64,000 nt of DNA, from the NCBI GenBank assembly GCA_007922305.1, contig ML677348.1, forward strand, positions 13,788,616 to 13,852,615. The letters are read 5' to 3'. A program made the translations under genes and the position numbers. This DNA comes from Dermatemys mawii. Lineage: Eukaryota; Chordata; Testudines; Dermatemydidae. A model generated the notes under the pieces. The model saw only the letters and a program-made list of their open reading frames with translations, had not been told where the DNA came from and searched no databases. Position 1 is the stretch's first letter. Each line of letters starts with the position of its first letter. Below are positions 24,401 to 36,400 of this stretch, piece after piece.

Positions 24401-27400
24401 TAGCAAATACTTCAGGCAAACTCACTGGTAAAGATAAACAGTAAAATAAGGTTGATCAAAAAATATACATTTTCAGGCAAAAAGTCAAACTGGTTACTAA
24501 AATAAAATATAAGCACAGTCTAAACTCTCAACCCTGTTATACTGGGCAACATCTAGATTAAGCAGTTTTTGTCACCCACTGGGTATTGCAGTTCACAGTA
24601 CACTGGTTTCATCCTTGAAACCTGGGCCAGGTCTCCTCTGTTGGAGTCTTCTGAGTGTCCTTGTTGCTTGCAGCATAGGTTGTGGGGGAGAGGCCAGCCA
24701 TGGGGCTATTTTGTTCTGTTCTATACCCTTATTCCCATGTGCTTGGAGAACACAAGTTCAGGCATGTTTGGTGGATATTGCTGATTCACAAGGTGAAGCA
24801 ATACCTCGGTACGTCACTTGTGAGTGAGTCATTGAATTGTGACAGGTTTAAGATTAGCAGCCATGTTCATCTGTATCCGTAAATAAGATGAGGAAGACTT
24901 TGTAGCACCTTAGAGACTAACCAGTTTATTTCAGCATAAGCTTTCGTGGGCTATAGCCCACTTCATTGGATGCATAGAATGGAACAGAAGTAAGATGCAT
25001 TTATACACACAGAAAGCAAAAAAAAAGGTTGTACATTAGCATACCAATTCTAAGAGGCTGTTTAATTTGGATGGGCCATTATCAGCAGGAGAAAAAACAT
25101 ACCTTTTGAAATGGATCTCTATGTCTGACGGGGAGATAACAACTATTGAAGGTAAATTAACTAGGGAAATGCAATCAATTAGTATAATCTTGGAAGACAG
25201 ACAAGTCCTCGCTTACAGACAGCCCCCGAACCTGAAACAACTACTCACCGGCAACCACACACTACACAACAATACTAACCCAGGTACCTATCCTTGTAAC
25301 AAAGCCCGATGCCAACTCTGTCCTCATCCATTCAACTGACACCATCATAGGGCCTAATCACATCAGCCACACCATCAGAGGCTCATTCACCTGCACATCG
25401 ACCAATGTGATATATGCCATCATGTGGCAGCAATGCCCCTCTGCTATGTACATTGGCCAGACCGGACAGTCTCTACGCAAAAGAATAAATGGACACAAAT
25501 CTGACATCAGGAATTATAACATTCGAAAACCAGTAGGAGAACACTCCAGTCTTCCTGGCCATACCATCAAGTCTTTAATGGAGTCTATTTTAAAACAGAA
25601 AAACTTCCTAAACAGACTCCAACGAGAAACTGAGGAACTGGAATTAATTTTCAAATTGGACATAATAAACCAAGGACTAAATAGAACTTGTGAATGGTTT
25701 GCTCATTACACTAATTGATTGCATTTCCCTGTTTAATTTACCTTCAGTAGTTATCTCCTGTCAGACACTGAGATCCATTTCAAAAGGTATTGTTTTCTCC
25801 TGCTGATAATGGCCCATCGAAATTAAATAGCCTCTTAGAATCGGTATGCTAATGTACAACTTTTTGCTTTCTGTGTATATAAATACATCTTACTTCTGTT
25901 CCATTCTGTTCATCCGATGAAGTGGGCTATAGAGCACGAAAGCTTATGCTGAAATAAACTGGTTAGTCTCTAAGGTGCTACAAAGTCTTCCTTGTCTTAT
26001 CATTGAAATGTAACCTCCTCTGCTGGACAGTGGCTAGTGATACCTGCTCAGCACCAGCCCAGGCGTTAGTTACCTCCCTTGTCATTGGCTCTGGAGAGCT
26101 AGTATCTGGGCACTTCCCAAACCCACACCATATTTTAGTGAAAACGATACAACACCATTCTTAAATTTCATATGCATTGATTATATACATATTTGGATAG
26201 AACAGTGGCTTTCAGCAGGTCATAACCTTTCCCCTGACATCTTACGTGGCATACACATAAATTATAATTATATATAAATATGGGGGCTACAGGGCGCTCC
26301 CCCAAGATATAGTGATATACACATCCCTCAAAATATCTAGACAGGATCAACTTGCCAAAAATAATCACACTATAAACAAAATCCCTTCAGGATGCATGTT
26401 GAGGTGTCTGAAATATAAAATGTCACTGAACAACTGAAATGAAGGCTCAGATTTGAGGCCAGATTGTTAGCTGGTATAAATCATGGTAGTTTCAATGAGG
26501 CTACATCAAATTACACCAACTTTATCTGATGGCACTACTGGTATATATTCTTTTTTTATTTTCAGCTCCATTATAGCCACTCCTTCTCCATATGTTGTCC
26601 ACGTGCAGTATTAGAATTCATTGCATATGTTTAACACAGACTTTGAACCTTTTGTTAACATAGGCAGTGCAAGGTCGGTCTGTGACCCAACAAGACAGAG
26701 ACTTGCGAGTTGACTTGGGATTTCGAGGAATGCCAATGACAGAAGAACAACGACGTCAGTTTAGTCCAGGTCCACGGACAACTATGTTTCGTATTCCAGA
26801 GTTTAAATGGTCTCCAATGCACCAGAGGCTGCTGACAGATTTGCTGTTTGCATTAGAAACAGATGTACATGTTTGGAGAAGGTAGAAAAGCTATATTTCT
26901 TATTTTTAACTTTATTATGTATATGTTTATCAGCAAAGTAAATATAATTAGATACAAGACATGCGGATAACTACTTTTTTAAACGTAAATTTCCATTGTA
27001 AAGTCAGCTTTACGAGACTTACCTTATTATAGTATCTGAGATGACTCAGTTAATTCCTTTTCTTTGTGAGGGATAACAATTGCAGTATCTCACCTATCCT
27101 TCTTGAATTAGTCCCCCAATGGACTTGTTTGGTAATCACTACATTTAATATGGGGATTAAAAATATCTGTGCCGTTATTTTTAGTAGCCACTACTAGAGT
27201 TTGGAGATGTTTGCATTCTTAATCCAGAAATATTTGTTCCACACACCAATCTTCATCCTAAGGGGTAGATTTGTGTTTGAATAATTTATCTATTTTATGA
27301 CTTCATACAGAGACTCCCCCAGGAGAATTTACTAGGTAATCACATCTAGCCTTTAAACGAGTTTTCACTTCTGTAAAGATTTCAAATTGTAAAAGAATAA

Positions 27401-30400
27401 AAACATGCTTTGTTTTTATTAGCCTTGATGGCTACATTGCTATTAACTGTATATTTTTGATCATAGCATCATAACTCATTTATGTATTTAACACATTTTT
27501 AGAATTTAACAAATAGCACAGGTGATCTTGTCTTTTTAAAAAAGCATCTGTTTCCCACTTTAAACAAAATATATTTAAATACATTGCTTTTCACCTTGAT
27601 GACTCTTCTATTATGATACCTTTTAGTTAAGCAAATAAACTACCTTAATAGTTACTACCTGTAGTCAAAGTCCAGCAGTACATCAGGCACTATTTCATCT
27701 ATTTCCCAGAATGGCATAATTCATTCTGCAAAGGCTGTAATGATGTATTATCAGTGGCTGAGAATTTGCTTAAATCAGATTACCAATTGATTTAAATTTA
27801 ATTTCCAGTTTTGTCTGATCTTACTATACAGTAGTCAGTAGTACTATACAATAGTAGTAGTTTTTTATACCAACCACATTATGTTTGCCACCTTTGTTTA
27901 CCTGAAATTCACAGGCAAATTAGTTTGTAATTGCTTCTCCAATTAAGGCCACTATTGTTCGTTTACTGGCTACTAATTTCATGAACTGGGTAATTTAATT
28001 ACTCATGCTTTGCTATGGACAAGCACATAGCATCAATAGACCAAAGATTCCTAAATATTTTCAAATGTGAATTACGTCTTGAAAGTAATTTGTCCTATGG
28101 ACACTTTTTCCCACCTATTTGCAGTCATGGGTATGGTTGTGCCTCATGTTGATCAGTTGATCCCTGTTGCATCTACAGCTATTACTAACATGGAAAATTA
28201 ATATTAGGAGCACAGTTCTATATTTTTAGCTATCTTTTAGTGGAATATAGCAAGTGGAAATAAAGAGAAGCTGACACTTGTGACCAACTGGCTCTCCAAA
28301 AGAACACCAGCAAGTGCTTTGTGGACTACCGGTGGTCTAGAGATCAGTCTGGGAACCTCTCTTGTAGAACAATCTGATCATTCATAATTATTAGAGCTGC
28401 TTTAGAAGGTATCATTACGTAAGTGCCAAATTCTGCCATCCTTTTTTGTGTTGAACAATACTTTACTCCATGAGTAGTCCCATTGGTTGCAACAGAATTG
28501 TTTGTGAAGTAAGGCACTAAACAATGTGAATAAGGTTGGCATGAGTCTGGGCTCTATAACGGTTAGTATAGAAATAGTTATAGTCTAGTATGAAATAAAA
28601 ATACTACTAAGCTGTTATGCTAGGGTAGCAGCTATCAGTATTTTAAAATAGTTTTCATTTTATCTTTTTATTATTACAAAGACAATACCATACAGCTAGG
28701 AAACATTCAAGTTCTTGTTTCAAAAAACAGAGAATCTAAACTTTTGAAAAACATTGATATCTTTTTTTCCCTTCTATTTTTGTAGTCATTCTACAAAATC
28801 TGTAATGGACTTTGTCAATAGCAATGAAAACATTATTTTTGTACACAACACAATCCACCTCATTTCCCAGATGGTAGACAATATTATCATTGCTTGTGGA
28901 GGGATTTTGCCCTTGTTGTCTGCAGCCACATCTCCAACTGTAAGTACACTATTTCCATCTAGTGGTCATGTTAAAAATTGCTGTTAATAATAGTAACACA
29001 GGATTGTCTATGAATGAATAGGTTTGTTTTTAACAGGAGAAAACACAATTAATTTCTTGCAAAAGTCCGATCAATTTCAACCAAACTGTTAAGGTTCAGT
29101 GTTCTAAAGGGCTGCATTGGGAGGGGCGAAGGAAAGGCTCCTCCTTTAGCATGCAAGATGCAATTTAATTAGTAATAGCAATGTTTTGCTCTCAATATCT
29201 CATCTGAAGATCTAGAAACATTTAAATAAAAACTGGGTTATACCTCTAACACTCATGTAAGGAACTGTGGTTATTAATGACATTTTTAGATGGTGAAAAT
29301 GAGATACAAATGGGTTAAGAACTTCCCTAAAGTAATACAACAGATCAGTAGCAGTGCCAATAGAGCTTAGGGGCCTACCTCAATCTCCTGCTTGAGCCAC
29401 AGAACAATCCTCACTTCTTTGCCTATTTTCTTGATCACCAATACTTATGTAACTAAAAATAGTTTCACGCTATTGCTCTCCTAGCTGGACCAGTAATATT
29501 TGGCACTCAAACATAGTAATTGGTTAGGAACTGTCTAAACAATCATATTATACCAATTTAGACAATGGATATGTATAATATTTACCTATATTATTTGCGT
29601 CATCTCAAATGGCAAGCAACTTTATTCTTGTTCTATTTTCTGTGAACAAAGTGTTATTCGCAGTAATGACTTTACCCTGCACTTTGGTCACAAGAACGAC
29701 ATCAAATATATTAAAGGAAAGATTTCTAGAATGTTACATTGCAAAGAAAGCTGCTTTATGATGTGTACAGGGAAAAACCACAGCAATACATCTTAAGATA
29801 AAAGCTGCTCTGATAGTGTTTAGAGGAAGAGCACTCAAACATGTTTTTCAAAACGAGCAGATGGGGCTTTGTTTTAAAATGAAGAAGCTTTATGTGGAAT
29901 CTTCATAGTATATAAAATATAAAACAGGCACAGTTTGAATTACACGGCGATAATTCCATGTCTGGATGTTGGTGACTCTAGCTTTGCTATCATGATTTAT
30001 GTCATTGCAAAACCAATTGATAGACCTTTATCCTGTAATTCAGAGTTGCCCTTTATTGTGTATAATTCATGAACATCTGATAAAGTCTTATAAATTATCC
30101 TCATCTTTCAAATAGTGTTGTGTTTATACATCTTAATATCCTGATTTGCAACAATAAGATGTTCTTAATGAAGGTGATTTTTCATGAGATTTCAAAATTA
30201 AAAGGTTGAATATTTTTTTTTAAAAAAGCCATTTTCTTAACTAGACTACAGCAAAGTCACCTTACAGAATATTGAGTTTTGTCATCTTGTTAGAATAGTA
30301 ACAGCAAAAGAATTTGTACTACACACTTCTTAATTAAAATACAAGTACATACATGATATATATTTCACCCAAGAACTTTTCATGTGTAAGTGGCTCAAGC

Positions 30401-33400
30401 TTTTCTCTTGAGCTGGAGTTTATTTTATTAAAGGAAACCCTTTAGAATACATCCTTGTACTATATATATGGATATAGTCATTTCTCACTTGTGTGGTATT
30501 GTTCTATATTTAAAGTTATTACAAAATGAAATGGATTTAAAACTAAAAGGTTATAACTTTGAAGTGTGCCAAACAGTATTGCTGAAATGCCATCCCAAAT
30601 GAAAGCTGATCAAGTGGCATTGAATAAAAAGTGTGGGGGGGGGGCAAATGAGTAATAGAGAGAGCTTGCCATGCAAGTGAGGAAAGTTTAAAAACAAGTA
30701 GGTGTAAACACATAGAGGAATCTGGTTAGACATGGATATGAGACTTGCTTCCATGTGGTAGCATGTACACACATTGTAGATCACATTAGCTATGCGAAAA
30801 CAGTGAAGAGTCCTTGTGGCACCTTAGAGACTAACAAATTTATTTGGGCATAAGCTTTCTTGGGCTAAAACCCACTTCATCAGATGCATGGAGTGGAAAA
30901 TACAGTAGGAAGATGTATATAGCAGTACATGAAAAGAAGAGAGTTGTCTTACCCAGTAAGGGGTCGAAACAAATCAATTAAAGTAGGATATTATCAACAG
31001 GATGAAAAGTCACTTTTGTAGTGGTAAACAGGATGGCTCATTTCAAACAGTTAGCGAGAAGGTGTGAATAACAGTAGGGGAAAATTAGCATACGGACATT
31101 AGGGTTTTTTTAAGTTCCTGTAGTGACTTATCCACTCCCAGTCTTTAGTCAAGCCTAATTTGATGGTATCCGGTTTGCAAATTAATTCCAGTTCTGCAGT
31201 TTCTCATTGAAGTCTGTTTTTAAAGTTTTTTTTTTTGTTGTTGAATTGCAACCTTTAGGTCCATAGTTGAGTGTCCAGTTTGGCCAGTGTACATGGAAGA
31301 GAGGCATTGCTGGCACATGATGGCATATATCACATTGGTAGATGTGACAACAAGTCCTGTGGCACCTTAAAGACTAACAAAAGTATTGAAGCATAAGTTT
31401 TCATTGTCTAATACCCACTTCATCGACGAAGTTGGTATTAGCCCACGAAAGCTTCTGCTTCAATACTTTCGTTAATCTTTAAGGTGCCACAAGACTAACG
31501 CAGCTACCTCTCTGATTATTGATGCAGGTGCATAAGCCCCTGATGGTGTGGCTGATATGGTTAGGTCCTATGATGGGGTCCCTTGAATAGATATGCAGAC
31601 AAGGTCGGCAACGTGATTTGTTGCTGGGATCAGTCCCTGGGTTAGTGTTTTTGTTGCGTGGTGTGTAGTTGCTGGTGAGTACTTGCTTCAGGTTGGGAGG
31701 CTGGCTGTAAGCGAGGACTGGCCTGCCTCCAAGGTCTGTTAGAGTGAGTGATCGTCCTTCAGGATAGGTTGTAGATCCTTAATGGTGCATTGCAGCGGTT
31801 CTAGAGGTCACCAGATTAAATTAATAGGCAGCAGGTTTATAGCAAATAGAGGGAAGTACTTCTTCACATCCTTCATAGTCAACCTGTAGAACTTTTTGCC
31901 AAAGGATGTTGTGAAGGCCAAGACTATAACAGGGTTCAAAAAAGAACTAGATAAGTTCATGGAGGATAGACCAATCAATGGCTTTTGGCCAGGATGGGCA
32001 GCTGTTAGGGTTCCCTCCCCACTCTGAACTCTAGAGTACATATGTGGGGACCCACATGAAAGACCTCCTAAGCTTATTTCTATCAGCTAAGTTAAAACTT
32101 CCCCAAGGCACAAGTTCCTTGTCCTTGAACAGTATGCTGCCACCACCGAGAGATTTAAACAAACATTTAGAGAGGGCTACTTGGAGTCCTATCTTTCCCC
32201 AAAATATCCCCCCAAGCCTTATACCCCTTTCCTGGGAAGGCTTGAGAATAATATTCTAACCAATTGGTTACAAAGTGAGCACAAACCCAACCCCTGGGTC
32301 TTTAGGGCACTGGAAAAATCAATCAGGTTCTTAAGAGGAATTTTATATAAAGAAAAGTTAAAAGAATCACCTCTGTAAAATCAGGATGGAAGGTAACTTT
32401 ACAGGGTAACAAAAGATTCAAAAACACAGAGGACCCCCCTCTAGCCTTAGTTTCAAAGTTACAAAAAACAGGAATAAACCTCCCTCTAGCAAAGGGAAAG
32501 TTCACAAGATAAAAACAAAAGATAATCTAGCACACCTTGCCTGGCTTTTACTTACAGTTTTTGTAATATGAGAGATTTGCTCAGGATTGTGTGGAGATGG
32601 ATTTTTTGTCCGGTCCTCTCAGTCCCAAGAGTGAATACCCACACAAACAGAGCACACCTAAAGCCTTCCACCCGCCCCCAGATTTGAAAGTATCTTCTTT
32701 CCCCATTGGTTCTTTTGGTCATGTGCCAACCAGGTTATTTGAGCTTCTGAACCCCTTACAGGTAAGGGGGAATTCTAGGCTACCCTTAGCTGTATGTTTA
32801 TGATAGCAGGAATGGTGTCCCTAATGTCTGTTTACCAGAAGCTGGGAATGAATGACAAGGGATGGATCACTTGACTACTTGTTCTGTTCATTCCCTTTGA
32901 AGCAACTGGCATTGGCCACTGTTAGAAGACAAGATACTTGGTAAGATGGACCGGTGGTCTGACCCAGAATGGCCGTTCTTACATTCTTGGAAACATTTTG
33001 GGGTCAACAGATGGGTATTTTCTGACAAACCTGCTTTTGTTGAAAAATTCCTAACAGTCTCTACTTTGCAGTTAATTGGTGTAACATAGGCCTAATAAAT
33101 TTATAACAAAGTAACCACAGCTATTCCTCAATACACAACATGGTATGTAGCATAATAACAAGAGCATTTCCGTGCAGTGGCTTAGTATAGTCCTGATTGG
33201 CTCTTTGCATTGCTGAAAGGGCACTGGAACGATCTAAGGTGCCTAATTTCTATTTGGGAAAAAATGTCAAACTTTACTGCCTGAATTTAAGCACCTAACT
33301 CCATATTAAACACACAAGTTGCCTGATTGTTTTAGAAGTGCTGGGTATCTGTAAAGCATAATATGATCAATTATTTCAGGCACCCAAGTTGGAAACTTTT

Positions 33401-36400
33401 TGCTTTAGTATGCATGCAGCCACTAGATAGGAAAACAGAGCATCATACCTGAGAACAGGCTCAGATTTGACCAATGATAGTTCAGGACTCTGTTGCAATA
33501 ATCATATGCTAATTATTCCTAGAAAATCACCTTCTGGCTACACTAATATTGCCTTGTCTTTTACTGTTTTTCTTACAAGCTGATTTTCAGGTGGTCAGAA
33601 CAGGAGCTAACTGCCTTTGAGATTCAAAAGTTCCCTGGGATCCTTTCTCCTAAATTCCTGTAAGACAAGTCTCACAATCAGTGGAGTGGATTTGGAGGGT
33701 CTCTTTGTTCTGATATCTGAAATAGAAAGCTGAGTCAAAGAAGGGTTACACTGTACTCACCTAAATTTCCATTGTAGTATTGCGATCTTTTTATTTGCAT
33801 AACTACATACAGACTAGTCAAAATTAGCTAATTAAAACCACAGCAAGGGCTCTTTGTGTAGTTACATCAGGTGTCAACTTTGGACTCAATTTTCTGCTCT
33901 CCAGTTCTGAAAGATTGAATCATTGCAGAGCTATCTCTGCTGTGAATCTGTAAGGATCAGCTGGAAGCAGAGTATTGAATGCCAAGAGATGCGTAGAGCA
34001 GCTATCAACCATTTTTTAACTATAAAACACTCCAACAAAGCCCTGTGTCAATCCCCCATTGCAGTAGATACAGAAGAAGGGAAAGGGGAAATTCAAAGTG
34101 AAAAATTTAAAAGATGGAGAAAAAGAGAACCACCATGTTCTTGCAGCCTAAGGGTAAAATAAATAAGCCGGTGCTCAGTCTTGCTCCTATTGCATAACTC
34201 ACATTCAGTTCATAATCATGATCCAAATTAGTGCATCCTTGAGAAAAGTGAAATTAGAGCATAAGGAAAAACTTTGAAAAGAAAACGATTCTCCCAAAAG
34301 TAAAATCCTAAATTGGGTTCATTTTTTTAAAATAAATAAAAAATAGAAACTAATGTTTAAGATGGAGTTCACATTGCTATTTCCCATTTCCTGCATTCAC
34401 TTGATATTAAATAAATTTACATTTTCAATAAATTCAGGTTTCAGTTACCATTCATGAAAGCTAGGTAAGAGTGTTTTCTTCGTGGAAGCAGTACCTTGAA
34501 GTAAATTTAAAAATAACTTTACATCATGGTTGGACTGTTAATTTTATATTTATAAAATATAAAATTTTCTATTTATTTCTAATCATGTTTATTATGGTAG
34601 TCCCTAAGGGGCAATGAAAAGTCCTAGGCACTGTGTAAATGTAGAATAGTAGGTGGTCCCTGCCCCAAGAGAATTTACAATCTAATAGACAGGATTGACA
34701 CATGATGGGGAAAGGGATATAACACACAATCCTAGTGAATTATGTGATGGCAGCAAATGTCCCTCTTTTGGAGAGCGGGTGAGGTTATTTAGGAGTCGGG
34801 GAGCTAAGATAGAGGAAGAAAGATGATGGAGACAGGCCCTGGTAAGAGGGCCAAATGTGGAGGGAAGCTTATGTGAAGAGATTGTGAGAGGGGCATAGGG
34901 GAAGGATTGGTGCAAGCAGCCAATCAACTCATGGCAGAAAAAGTCCAGTCAAAACTGTAGAAAGTTGAGTGTGCAAAGGACAAAGGTTCCTGCTTTGGCT
35001 CCTTATACCAATGTTTGCTGAAGTCTCTAACTGGCTTGCTACAATTTTCCCTCAAGGCCACACAGCAGGAGGGAGGAGGAGACACCATCTGACATTTCTC
35101 ATTATAAGACCCTGTTCCCAGTGGCTTATAACTTTGTCAAACTTTAACAACTTGGGGTGAAAATTTCTATGCTGGATGTCTGTCTCAAGTTGAATCTTTG
35201 GTTCAGTCAATTCTGAACACAAAAGTAGGGGGGAAATGCATTGTTTTGTCCATATTCAGAAATCCTTGCAACCTTTGTTGGTCAAACTCTAGTGACTTTT
35301 TCTTTTAAAAATTCAGACATTGAGACTGAGAGCTGGGATGGAGACTGAGACAGACTGGAAGGCTACTGGGTCTGGGCTCAGGCAGGAAACTGTGATTGGT
35401 TGGGCAGGGGGATTGGGAGCAGGGAGGGAAACAGAAGGAACCAGTAGGTGCTGGGGTATACCAAAATTTGATGAATTTGGGGGAGGAAGAGAGACTTGGA
35501 CTGAAAACCAGTGGGGCAGGAGAAAGATGTTAAAAGAAAGGGAAACCAATCTGACAAGGAACTGGGATGTGAGGGCAGAATTGATATTCCCTGGGCAAAG
35601 AAACTGGACAAGAAGATTGTGAAGAGGGGACAATGAGATTGGACAAGGAGCCCGGAGATGGAGACTGACTGGGATGATGGAGGCTGCAGAACTGGAGGGC
35701 AGGGTTAGGAAGAAAGATGGGATGAGAAACCGAGAGGAGGGAACTGAAAATGCCTGGACAAGGAGACTGGGCAGAAGGAAATTGGGATGGTAGAGGAAAA
35801 ATATGATTTGCTGGACAAGGAGATGGGGACTGGGATGAGAATCCTGAAATGTGGAGAATAGCACTGGGATGAAGGGTGATGAAGGCTCAGGACTGGGACA
35901 GGGACAGATTGAAGGAGAGGGGCAGAAGTGGTCACACAGGAAATGGTCAGAAGAGTCTGTGTCCTCTAGAATGCACTCCTCTCCAGGGCTTGGGATGGGA
36001 CCCACGCTTCCTGAGGCTCCACCATTCCTCTGCTATCCTCCTCTACTGCTGGTCCACATAGCAGATGGTAACTGACTACTTATATCAATTATTCCATTGG
36101 TTGAAGTGGCAGAGGTCTGTGCTGTGGATTGAATGGTCCTGTCCTGCTGATGAACCACAGGAACATAAGAATGACTATTTTGGGTCAGACCAATTGTCCA
36201 TCTAGTCCAATAATTAGCCTTCCAACTGTGGCAAATGCCAGATGCTTCAAGGGAAATGAGCAGAACAGGGCAATAATCCAGTGAACCATCACCTGTTGTC
36301 CAATCCCAGCATCTGACAGAGGCTTAAGGACACCCAGAGCATGAGGCTCTATCCCTAACCATCTTGGCTAACAGTCACTTATGGACCTATCCTCCATGGA

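Larger units (their letters stand above)
19103..26663 (+). other. NBEA: NBEA intron (7.6 kb)
   Basis: GT-AG intron. It holds a PLE hairpin remnant (19484-19617), a hAT element (19818-20322), a PLE terminal fragment (21715-21992), an L2-like end (22735-22945), antisense CR1 (23560-23880) and a palindromic PLE (24845-25999). The PLE sits within repeat-like sequence at about 24050-24828 and 26016-26330 that I cannot classify. 20331-21714 and 22000-22700 are unclassified. Confidence 0.9.

Noticed and set aside
35313..36005. 230-codon minus-strand reading frame
   Set aside because: Low-complexity Pro/Ser/Phe product of a purine-rich minisatellite. No domain is recognisable, and parallel frames of similar quality exist on both strands.
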